DNA of 64,000 nucleotides from Orbilia blumenaviensis (Eukaryota > Ascomycota > Orbiliomycetes > Orbiliales > Orbiliaceae), in assembly GCA_036872755.1 (NCBI GenBank), contig JAVHNS010000001.1:2480001-2544000 (forward strand), written 5' to 3'. A program made the translations under genes and the position numbers. The notes beneath the pieces were generated by a model. That model ran no database searches and was not told the origin of the DNA. It was given only the letters and a program-made list of their open reading frames with translations. Positions 45,990 to 57,467 of the stretch are shown in pieces. Positions within the stretch are counted from its first letter, which is position 1; each line of letters starts with the position of its first letter.

Positions 45990-48900
45990 ATGCCTTCCTG
46001 GCCATGGAGTCCTCGACTTTCTCGATCCCTAGAGTCGTCTCGATCCCATTCAGCGGAACCACAAACCCCTACTACGCCTGGTTCAGCATCCCTTTCGCCG
46101 TGGGTTGATCCTGAATCCGAGCAAGATGATGATGAACTCGTAAATGCCGTCATCAGGGAGACGAGCGAGAAGGCCCTTAAGAATTACTACAGCAGCAACA
46201 GCAACTCCTCATCCTCTGGCTCAAAGTCTCAGCGTCAGAGTAACAAACTAAAGTCAGCCACTCGTAGTAAAACCCTGCGGAAACCAATCCCTTCATTTGA
46301 TGAATTTGCGAATTCGATTCCAGAGGAGGCTACCCCAGGACTAGCTGTGTGTGAGAACGGCGCCGCGGCCGCCTCGTCCTCCTCATCCTCGTCCTCCACA
46401 ACGGCCGCCACCACAACCAGCACGACCAAGACTAAGAGGATTACCACGGGGTTTGATGAGAAACCCTCTCAAGAAATCCTGTTCCCGGGCAACCCAGAAG
46501 ATTTCCATCCGATTGAAGAGGTCAAGAAATCCACACCTCAGGTTCTTCCTCCTCCTCCCCCTCGAAGATCCAGTTCTCGAGCATCATCTTCGTCACGCAC
46601 AACAGTTAGCACACCGACAAAGGAACGGAAAGGCAAAGAGAGAGAAAAGGAGAAACCTGTCGAAGTCGAGATCGAAACCGACCTACCGCTTTTGAACAGA
46701 GAACCTCTGGAAATCGAAATGTCGCCGAGAAATATGCCTTCTGAGAAGACAAGCAGTATTTTGAAGGAGGAGTCGACGGATGCTGAGGTTATTAGGCTTA
46801 GAAAGGTATGGGAAATGAAAATGATATGTGTGAATATATAGATAATTGTGTGGAGTTATTAACAAATGTTTTTTTTTTTGGTAGATGTGTGAGGTTCTAC
46901 AAGAGAAAATCATACAAATGAGCCAACATACCCCACCACCGGCGTCGACATCGAGGCGGTCGTCTTTAATCATTGGCGACAGGCTGTCGAAGACGAGATT
47001 TAAGGATATCCCGAACGAAGAGTTGGCCACAGAGGTAAATCCAATACTCCTCCCCACAAAACACTTCGACTTTAATATATATGCATACTAAATACGAAAA
47101 TCAAAATTAGGGTCACCGAGTCGCTCACGTCATGCGGGTCATGAACGAGCAACTTCAAAAGAAACTCGAACTTAGAGAGAAACTCCTATTCCAAAGAAAC
47201 GCCCACATCAGTCAACTTGAACAGACGCACGCCACACAAATCGAAGAATTCCATGCCGCTACAAAAACGGATATCCAGAAGATGGTTACAGCCTACCAGA
47301 AGGAGATTTCAGAGATGCATCAGAGGAATCTGTTGCAAATCACGAATCTAAGGAATGAATTGGAAGGAAAGCTGAAGGCTAAGGAACTGCAGAGTCTGCA
47401 GGAAAAAGCGAAGTTGCAATCGGAAATTGATATTCTGAAGCAGAGAGAATCGGATCTCATAGCGTCTCATGAAATTGGGATGAGGGAGAGAGAAGAACTG
47501 TTCGAAAAGGATCTCGCCGCTCTAAGGGAGAGCATTGTTGCAACCGAAGCCGAGTTTCAAAAGAATTACGAGGCGAAGTTGGACACCCTACGAGAGGAAC
47601 ATGTGAAGGAAATCGCAGAACTAAAGAAATCGATTATCACACGACCCCTCGATTTGTCCAATGACGTCGACAAGGATATTGTCGCACAAAAAATTGCGGA
47701 TCTGGAAAGTTCGTTGTCGCAACATATCGAAGAACTAACGGCCGAAAGAGAGCGGTCTCTCGAATTACAGGTTGCGCTCGACGCTTCTGAGTTCTCCCGC
47801 CAAACAGAGAAGGAGAAACTTGAGCAGGCAATCCAGGAAGAATCTTCCAAGCGAGAAGATTTCCAGAAACACGAACAACGGATCCGAGCCCAGCTTTTGG
47901 CCGCATCTGACGAAAAGCGGAAAGAGTGTCTAAAGCACGAACGGGCCCGGTACGAGCGCTTGGTCAGAGAAGAGAATATTCGAAGAAAAGCAGCTTCCGA
48001 CAGATACGAATCGGAGTTGAAAGAACTCAAGCAAAAAAATGCAGAACAGGTGGAACTTTTCCGTATGCAAAAAGAGTCTATTTTCGAATTACATGAAAAG
48101 GATCTCCAAGCAATTGAGAAGAGGGTTGCCGCCGAACAATCCAAAATGGCAGAATATGAGACTCTGCTGGAGACCGTAAAGTCCTCCAGGAAGGAGGATA
48201 TTAAACGATTCCAGAGCGAGAAAGCAGAGATAATTGCAGCCCACGAAAAGGAGAAGGAAGTATTTGCACAGGAGAGGCTTATTCTAATGGCAGCGCAGGC
48301 CAGAGACAAGAAACTTGCAAATGCTGAGAAAGAAGCCCTTGAGACTGACTTGAAGAGGATGTCTAATAACTGCGAGGAACTCTTGCAGCGGAGGGTCAGA
48401 GACAGCATTGGCAGCTCCAGCACTAGATCTCGCCGGAGCTACACTATCAGTGACTCTGGAGCCTCGGTTAACGTTTCAGAGGGAGATGAGACCGAGAAAC
48501 GGATTGCGGCGGAAGTCGCAAAAGTCACAGCTCACTCCGAGTCTCAGCAAAAGGCGTCGACTGAGCAGTACGAGAGGCAGACAGCAGTCTTGAAGGCCGA
48601 ACTTCAAGCCCTGCAGAAACTTCAGACCAGAATCAACGCCCAGGTTGCAGAGGACGAGAAGAAGATCTTGGACTTGACCATGGATCTCGATTCTAAGAAG
48701 GATGAAATTGAACGTCAGGCTGGAATAATCGCCGACCTCGAACTTCAGCTTGAGTCCGAGAGGGGTAAGTTCAAGGATATCCTCGAGCGTAATGTTTCCC
48801 TTGAGAAGAATCTATGGGAACAAAAGGAAGCCGCCAACGAAGCCACCAAGGACTTCCAAGCCCAAATCAAAACTCTTAACGATGACAAGCAAACGCTCCT

Positions 48901-49465
48901 AGCTACTATTGCTAGCGCTGGCATCGAGGGTGAAGAAGCAGCTGGTAAGGAGCTTAAGCAAGCAATCTCTCTGGGATACGAGACCGAACTCCAGGAACTC
49001 GAAGCCCGCCATAAAGAGGTCATCCAGACCAACATCAATGCTTTGTTCAAACTCGAAAATCTAGTCCGCCACTTCGTTAACATATCTGGGGAGCCACCAC
49101 GATCTCCATCATTCATTGGTACCCCACGCACCCCTTGTTTCCTTGGGGATGTGTCAACGCCTGTCACGGATACTACGCCGAGTTTGACAACCGCACGGTC
49201 CGCCTCATCTGGTGGCAGCATTAGATCGATGCCTCTCCACGAACCCAGCTTTGAGCCGACTTTCGAGCCGACTTTTGAGCCTTCCCCTGGTAAGGAGGGC
49301 TCATTGGCCGAAGCCGATTACGTCGAAGCTTTGAAGAATGCGGAGGCATCGTACATCGCAAAGCCTTCTGACGACCGTGGTGAACTACTGCTTGACATCC
49401 AGACCCAGATTCGCTCATTCAAGATACAGCAGCTGACTTTCCCGGCTTCAATCGCTGCTGCCTAA
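45990..49465 (+). CDS. Large coiled-coil protein, fungal-specific, function unknown
   Basis: Exons 45990..46805, 46885..47034 and 47111..49465 give 1106 residues. Joins: 'IRLRK|MCEVLQEK' and 'NEELATE|GHRVAHVM'. Residues 1-270 are disordered and Ser/Thr/Pro-rich, with Ser and Ala runs (about 125-145) and a poly-Pro stretch. A short segment around 'MSPRNMPSEKTSSILKEE' looks conserved. Residues ~320-1000 form nearly continuous heptad-type coiled coil rich in Glu, Lys, Gln and Arg, interrupted by a Ser-rich linker ('IGSSSTRSRRSYTISDSG'). The C-terminus has a three-fold FEPT/FEPS repeat and a final helical segment 'LLLDIQTQIRSFKIQQL'. No motor, kinase or membrane segment is present. The architecture suits a cytoskeletal, septal or spindle-pole scaffold, but I cannot identify the family. 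The three exons maintain one frame and the coding bias is clear. Confidence 0.85.
49244..49280 (+). repeat. Three-fold FEPT tandem repeat in the coiled-coil gene
   Basis: A 12-nt unit encoding Phe-Glu-Pro-Thr/Ser occurs three times in a row near the C-terminus. Confidence 0.75.
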
Positions 49466-52400
49466 GAAGTCCGAATAATAATAAAAAAACAAATAAGAAA
49501 ACACCAAAAAAATATATTTCTTTTCTCACGCTCTTTTCATGTCCGTCATGAATATGTGGTTTATTTAGCGATACCTGTTTCCCTTTGCCTAAAGTCACAC
49601 TCTCTTTACCGCCATACTATCTTTTCCTTGCTATGTTGATTTCATTTCGTATTCATTTGTATTATTAATATCTTTTCCGTTTGTGCATTTGAGTTTTTCT
49701 GGGCTTTGATTGCTTTGAGATAACCAACCTATACCCCCTTCCCTTATCCAAACTAGTTTTTTTTTTCCTGCTATGATGTTGCAAGTGGAGTTATAATTAT
49801 TAGAGGAAATCCTTACTTTCATCTTTTCCAACCTTGGTTTCCCCAGTTCTGTGCTCGTATTCTCACAACCCCTCAAAAGCTATCCCCTATAAAATCTACG
49901 CCTGAACTTTCAAGACACCCTTCACTCTCTGGATCAGATAATATAACTCGTGAGGTTATCTTTCTGGTCCGCTGGGGGAAGCCTGTTCTAAAGGGCATTA
50001 CCAGAATATTGTATAATAAAAAGTTATATCCTAAGATAACTTAAACCAAAATTTACCTGTTGAAATGATATCACAGAGAACCCCACTATCCTTTTTCAAC
50101 CACGGCGATTAATTGCAATTAATTTATCATAAACTCTCCAAATGTAACGCGCCCGTAACACATGATCATCGTTGCTTCCAACCCCCAAACACGACACCCC
50201 TAAAGTTTCCTACTCCTTCAATATATCTGTGACCAAGGGTATCCATGGGACGATGCAAGCATCACATCGCTTAAAAGGGGAGAAACATAGTAAAAACCCT
50301 TATCCAAAAAACCCCGAGCTTAAGTTATATATGCCTTTCCGCGCTATGGTTTGTCTTTAAGTATAATGGCCGGGCTTGGACCTCTTCCGTGTGAATTTCG
50401 GCCTGCCCCTCTTCCTTGCATTGGCTAAATCAACTGTAAGGATACGAAAGGCAGTTTGCACACGTATTATAGTAATTATTTATATATTATAGTAATATAG
50501 AAAGCCGATATCGCGGAGAAATTGATAGATTGAGGATGAGATATCAGGTGATTGGTTTACGTATCTTTGCTTAGATTTTAGGCCGGTCAATATATATCAT
50601 GGGACACAGTGCATATCGGTTTGCGCACTTCGCCTCAAGGGTTGATGTCTATAGACCTGTCAATATCAGCGGGTTCCCTCTATGCCGTTGACATTCCGCA
50701 ACTAACTGCACAGCGCCTAAGGTAGTCGGTCTAAATAGGCCGCTTTGCATGCAGCTCGCATTGACAGCGACGTCGTCGCCCCACAACGGTCTGGAATAAC
50801 CACCGGCAGCCTAAACGGCATCCTCGGATGGAGAATTTTCCTTCTTTTCCTCTTTCTTCCCAAATTTCTCCAGGCGAATTTTGGCTACTATAATTGATAC
50901 GCAGTAGCGTGTTAAGGTTTCAAAAAAGACCTGCGTGGCGTTTCTCTCCCAAGCCGGCCAAGTTGTGATATCGTCCGGGACCTCCCCCCAAACGTTCCCC
51001 CCCGAAGCCTCTCCGTCCCGAAAACTTGACCGGTGGATGCCCCGAGTGCTGAAACAGGATCAGACGTTCTGGACGTCCATAGACTCAACGCATTTTTTCT
51101 CGTTGCTTCCATTTGGGGCATCCTTTTTTGAGCTCATTGGAGACTCGTGGGCGCACGGATCTGGGCGTTGAACGCCATCTTGTCGAAATCAATTCCCACG
51201 AAAGTTTCTTTCGTTGCGCCGAATCGTCTTTCCCATCTTCTTCTTCATATTGTTGCTTTCTTTCTAAGAATGATCATTTTTATTGCATATTGCCATGCAT
51301 GTTGGATGTGAGTGGAAGCGTGCATGTTGTGGAAATAACGCTTCTTGAATTCTCCCACGCGAGAAATTTAAACGTTCAGAAACCACATTTCGCGAGATTT
51401 TACCTGTTCAAGCTTTGGATCGACAGGGCTGACCTCTCTCACCTCTCACTCTGACTCCATCCTCTCTATCGTTCTCAAAGGGGGTGGCCGCCGTTTTCGT
51501 GGCGTTCTTGATGGCCGGACGTGCATGTGTGAGTGGCGGGCCGAGATTAACAGATCCAACATTACTTTTTGTTGCGGCTTGAACGCAGCGCTTTGATATA
51601 TATTTTTCTTCGTCCTGCGAGTGCGAATGTTCAAAGCCTTCCATTTGTTATCTTAGCTTTTTTCTTTACTAGCGGCCCCGAGTGCGAGCTCGACCTACTT
51701 CTTGTTCTATCGATATCAGTGGCATATCAGACCACCTTTTTAAGGATTTATAATACTTTAGATAAAATATAGATCTAAGATGAGGGATCAGATCCATTAT
51801 GTATAGAACCTGCATGAGAAGCGCTGTTTCGAATCGAACTCTTCGATACCTTAATTTCGTTAAAGAATATATTGTTCCTGAATAGTGGAGCCGCAGACTT
51901 CGATTCGATTTCGATTTCGATTCGACTTAGAGGGGCCACCCGTCCCCATCGGCTTCGGTTATGGAGGCCGGTAATCTGGTGGATTAGATATATTCTTGAG
52001 TATATAATTAGTGCATTCGTGCATAAGTCGAATATTAGATCCCAGGTACTGCATGTGGCTTGACAGAGCGGCTGAAGTATCGTGAAGTACCTCATATTAC
52101 GATGGTATCGGGTGGGCTCCGTGATGGTATCACGCAAGCTTCACGATTTGGGCTTACAAATCTCTGTAATAATTACCGGGCCCGGTATTTGTATACCGAT
52201 CTCGATCCCGATCCCCAGGGCAGAATGGGGCCTGGGTTTATATGAAGCTTGTGGTACAGATATCGTGATCCGGATTAACCCTTGAGCCATTTGGGTAGCT
52301 ATATCTGAAACGCCATCTAGTAAAATCTTTTAAATCCGCTTTTTAGTTTCTGCTAAAAGTCCTCAAGCTACTATCCGATGTTATTATATTAACCCGGCTG

Positions 52401-54056
52401 TGGTTTAGCTTGATATTTTTATTACAACGCTCGGTTGATATGGGAGCATTGATGACAGAGTTGAAGTCGGCTCGATCGGTATCACTCGCGCCTTTCGTGG
52501 AGGCTAGTTTACTAGAAAGACCCATGTATAAACGCATGGTGTCCTGTACTTAATTTAATTGTTGTGGGTGCCATAAATTCAAAACTCACGAGGCCAGTCT
52601 ATCATGTCGAGTTTCGAATTCGTAATTAATGATGTCATACAGAGAGCGTATATATACACCCCGACCTATTGTTAATCACTCAGGAAGGACCGTGGCAAAA
52701 ATACTAATCTAGTGCTTGACTGCTAGCTAATATCGCCTCCAAGTGCCATAGATCTAGCATGAAGGGGCCGTGCTAATGGAATATACCAATACCCTCACTT
52801 AACCTCGATCTCAAGATCTCCAGAGCAAGACCTGAAAACGAAAAGTTCAAGCAAACCGGCCCGGTCGATCAAAATATGTAGAATACAACACGGGCACAAC
52901 GGCAAATGCTATTTGCTGACATTTAAATATTTCCGTTGATATCCATCTACCGAATCAGACGATTATGTATCCTGTAGGATCGACTGGCTCGGATACCTAA
53001 AATAACCAACCTATTGCGCGCCATATCGGCCAATACCATTCTAATATCCGATCTCAGTCTGGAAGAAAACGAGGCGACAACTAGTACACGTAGTAAATAA
53101 TAAGAATAATATAGAATGATAATTGTATTTTTCTGGTTGAGAGGTAGGAGTACTCGAGTATTTACAAATCGTGTATTATTAGAGCTAAGCTATGAAACAA
53201 ATGATAATGATGTAATCTATCCCCGAATGGAGCCGGTTGAGGACGTAAACGGCTTTTTCAAGATATGTTCCGACCCAGGAGCCTGGAAATGGTTGCCGGA
53301 TGCATCTACATATTTACCTATCTGTATAACCACATTAAGCTACCGGGTTTTTGGGAATTAGGGAAAAATCCAGGGAGGCAGTCAAAAGCTGTCCCAGTTG
53401 CAATAGAAGCATAGAAATACAAAAGATTACTAGCCTAGTCAGCTAGAATGGTTTTTAAAGGTGTTTTTTTTTCTTCTTCTCCGCATATCAAATCAAATAT
53501 ATTTCGTCGACCGACAGAAGAGAGACAAAAAAGATAGATAAAATGAAAGAGACCAGTCGTTATCATTTTAAGGAACTGATAATGCGACAAAGGGAAAAGC
53601 TTCGAGAGCTTAGTATGTGGTAGTAGTACAAGGGTTTTCGTCCGTATCCAGGTTCCGGCGGGAAGCGTTAGGGAAAGAAGGTCGTAACCGACGCTAGAAA
53701 GGGAATGGAAGGAACAGTGACATAACAATGAGGAAAGAGGTTGCGATTAAGAAAGTCAATGCCCCTCGCATGACAAAACAAAAAGTCAGTTCAAAAAAAT
53801 CAAAACCCCGCTCATGTTGATTCGTGATAGTCGTCCGAATAGGAAAAAGGGAGAGAGAAAAAAAAAAAAAATGATAAAGGCTCATGGGAAAGCAGAGTAG
53901 GAAGGCGGCCGTATGTCATGTATCGTAATGAATGTCGTTAAGAGTAGTTTTCGTCAATTACTAATAGAAAAAGGCTTCCCATATAATTTTGTAACAAAAC
54001 ACCTGATAAGAAAACCCCGAAATAAAACACAAAGAAAAGAAAGAAAAACCATGCCA
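49466..54056. other. 4.6-kb AT-rich gene-free region
   Basis: Spacer between two convergent genes. 51.7-53.4 kb is especially TA-rich with short palindromes, a texture consistent with an old mutated repeat. No ORF shows a recognisable domain. 53.4-54.0 kb is A-rich and is probably the 3' UTR side of the minus-strand PH-domain gene. Confidence 0.5.
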
Positions 54057-55251
54057 TTACCGTCTGCTCTTTGCTAGCGTACTCTTGATGGCTCCCAGCC
54101 ATTTTGTGAGGCCCTCGTCGTTTCCGGCAGCAAATCGATACGATTTGTTTTCTAGAATCAATTGCATGCAATGCTTCTTACTTTTTGATACCGGGTCGAT
54201 TTCAACAGCGTCAACAACAGTTTCGAGAGGAATCAACTTGAGGGCTCTGTATTCGTCGTCATTTTTGTAGAATGTGATATTTCGTGGGCGCAGTACAACC
54301 CATATTTTCTTCCATTGGCGAATTCCAGATTTAGATTTCAGCACGTAGAGATACCCATGCCAAACAACCCTGGAGTCATTTAACTGTCCTTCTAGATTAG
54401 AAAGTTCCGATTCTTGGCGTTGGACACCGGTAATTGGCGGGGCATTTTGATGATCGTTGGTTGAGATAGGGGATACGACGGAGACTCCAGTCGCGCCACT
54501 GGCGGCGGTTGTTGGGGGCGAAGTTGGCCTCAATGCAGATGTACTCGATTCCACTACTGGCATTGCAAGAGATGCCTGTGATATTACTCCACCAAGCTCA
54601 GAAGTCGACGACATAGAAGCTCCAGAGTAGTCGAGAGTAAACGAGCCAACATGACTATCTTGTGGTCTAGAACCAGGACTCGATGGGCCGTGTGGTTGTG
54701 AAGCTCTCCTGGGGATTATGATCGGATGTGATTCTGTGACAGGGCTCATAACGAGCGGTTCGTCTGATTCCTCCAATGCCGTCATCTCACGAACAAGTTT
54801 GACCCATTCTTCCATTTCCGCATCATTTGATGCTTGTAGGTGGTAGTTTCTAGTAGGCGAAAATAGACCAAAGATGTGAGGTCGCTTGTCGCTCTTGAGC
54901 GGGGCACACGCGGTCAGATCGCCCAATTGGATCTGTCGATGAAGCTTCTTTTCATTGTCGTCCTTGTAGATGCTTATTGCCGACCCTCGAAGAACGTACC
55001 AGCGTCGTTTCCAGGTCTGTAAAAATTAGCAAGTGCGTAGGAGAGTGGAATATCAAGGGGATTAAACATACCTTGGTCTTTCGCGTCCTTTGGTGCAACC
55101 AACCTTCCTTGTAGATTTTGTCGTGCATGAATGCACCTCTTTCGTCGACAGGGGAGAAAGCTGTCGCGATATCGATAGAGAGGGAGCGGTTTTCGGGCCG
55201 CAACCCGGTGGTTGTGGAGACGGAAGGAATAGGAGAAAGTACTTGAGCCAT
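54057..55251 (-). CDS. Tandem PH-domain protein, Opy1-like
   Basis: Exons 55251..55072 and 55016..54057 with a 55-nt intron give 379 residues; the join is 'TRKTK|TWKRRWYVLRG'. The first PH domain spans about residues 45-140: 'IYKEGWLHQRTRKTK' with 'WKRRWYVLRGSAISIYKD', ending in 'AEMEEWVKLVREM'. The second spans about 280-375: 'VWHGYLYVLKSKSG', 'QWKKIWVVLRPRNITFYKN', ending in 'DEGLTKWLGAIKSTLAK'. Both keep the invariant C-terminal Trp helix. The linker (~145-280) is Ser/Pro/Thr-rich. The two-PH layout and size match yeast Opy1, a PI(4,5)P2 sensor that binds and restrains the PIP 5-kinase Mss4 at the plasma membrane. Orthology is inferred from architecture. Basic residues around the first PH loop (KTKTWKRR) would suit phosphoinositide binding. 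Confidence 0.87.
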
Positions 55252-57467
55252 GTTTGCGAGAGCAGGAGAGACCCAATTGGGGTCAGGGAGAACCTCAAGT
55301 ATGGTTTCGGAGACGACTTCTGTAATAGATACGAGGAGCAGGAGTCCTCTGAGTAGGCCTCCAGGGGTCGAAATTGTGTCGGAGAGATCGATGTTGATGT
55401 AATGAAGAAGAAGATTGTTGGGGAGATGAGGCTTGATGAGATGGGATGGCCTGAAGTTGTGAATGATATAATTCCAAGGAGTTTTATGCGGAAGGAATGA
55501 GCATTGGAATTAAGGGCGCGCGAGATGAGCTTAGGGAAACGTGGTTGGCGGGGAGCACTGCAGACTCAGTATCGAACCGACCTCTCCACTTGCGATGGTG
55601 ATGGTGATGATATCGATATATCCCCTATGTATGGATATTTTATATGGGGCAGATGTTCGTATTCGTTTGATTTAAATTGCGTAAATGTAATTGTTGATGT
55701 TATCTTTTACTTAGTTTAATCTTTATTTTATCGATACTGAAGTATAAAGTTGATCTGGAGTTTAGAAAGAAAAGATGTCGGGGTTATCGATTTAAAGCCA
55801 GGAGGTTAATTTTAAGGACTCGATCGGACAGACGGGACGGAGCTGTTGAGGACACATAAAAGGATATTTGTATTATTATAGTTGCCGTTAACGGTTCCCA
55901 GTTAAGTTGCAGTCGCCAATTAATTAAGTTGACGATACACCATCCAGTAGGGAAAAAAAAAAAAAAAATTGATGGGAAATTATTAATAGTGAGGAGGCGG
56001 GAATGCCAACAATCCGAATGAACGAATGAAACCCGAAAAAAAACTAAAAATGGGTCCAACCTGATGAAGAAGAATCACAGGAAAGGGAAGGGAAGCTTGT
56101 TACAGATACCCCGGCCAAGTGGGATGGCTGGCGGACGATTGGGTGTTTCGTGCTCTGCTGGCTCGAGTAAAAACAGGATGGCGCATAAACCACCGACCGA
56201 GGTTTTATAAAAGTATCTCCCCCCAACGTTGTTAGGCTGGCCAGATCTGGCATCACGCTGGCTAAGGCGGCAAAGGAGACTCAGAGCTTAATTAAGCGTG
56301 ACGGGACGGACACAGAGCTCGTACAGGTACATCTACCTGTATGGAGTACATGTGTGGATATGAACTACATGCTACGTACATAACTTCCAGACTAAGAACC
56401 CACCCAAGATCGAAACAAGCTTCTTAGGCCGAGAATCGGGTTAAGGATTACGCAGGTCAACCGTTTCTTACTCGATCATTATTCGATCCTTTCGAGTAAT
56501 CCTTACCTCGCACCACAGGCAGCCTCGGGACTCCGCGTCAGGCCATGTAAGCCATATGTCATGTAATGTATGTACGTCGACACGCCCGCGTTAGCTAGTG
56601 ACAGAATCGATAAGAGAAGGACGCCAGCCCTTAAGCTTAAAAACCCTTCGAGAATTGAATCGAAGGATGGATAAGGACGAGCACGAGTGGTACGGTACCT
56701 GCGCCACCGAAGGTAACCACAAACACTGGCGGACCAACAGGCTGACAGCCCAACTTAGAAGTATTTTGTATAAAATATCTTTTTTTGGAGAAGGACTTGC
56801 TTACCGGGACTGCATACTATACTAAGACTCGACTCATATATAATTCTCACATCCAGAGACATCTTCTAATACTGTTGGGTCTTTGCGGCTGGAGATACTT
56901 CATCATGAAGAGCTCCAGCTTGGCTTTGTTCCCTGGCTTTGATGGTTTGCGAGCTTCCTTTTCCCGTTTGCGGAACATCCTGGTTTCCCGTTTACTAGGA
57001 TGGTGATGCTAGGTTCCATCGCTCGAGAAGCTCGTCGCGAACAAACTTTAACTTGTCAATTGTTTAGTTGAAAATAAACTCGCGTTCGGGTTTGCGTTTT
57101 GTCGTAAACACCTAGCTACTTTGGCAGGGGCTTGTATTAAGTTGAATGTGAATTAAACAATATACCGTATGCTATCGACGTTAACTGGAAGCTTTGGAGG
57201 GATATATTGCGATGACGCGACCTCATAACAGCTTAAAGAGGTTCGAGGCAAACCAAAATACAACACCTCAACGCTTCCTCGCATGCAACCAACACGGAAA
57301 GAGCAGACGAATTTAAAGAACAGAGCAAAGAGGCTTTTAAACGGCTTGGCCTAAACATTAACATTAACATCTCACCCTGAAAATGGTGAGTATAAAGGGT
57401 TTACATATGGATATGTGACCGTTCATAAATGCGCTTGCAAAACAATATAGAATACCACTGCTTTCGA
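55252..57467. other. 2.2-kb region upstream of the Opy1-like gene
   Basis: Contains the minus-strand promoter and leader of the PH-domain gene (55.25-55.5 kb) and the 3' side of the membrane-protein gene. Otherwise AT-rich, with no recognised gene. Confidence 0.5.

Noticed and set aside
47566..48423. 285-codon minus-strand ORF inside the coiled-coil gene
   Set aside because: It is the Ser/Cys-rich antisense shadow expected from Glu/Lys/Ala-rich sense codons. The sense frame has clear heptads.
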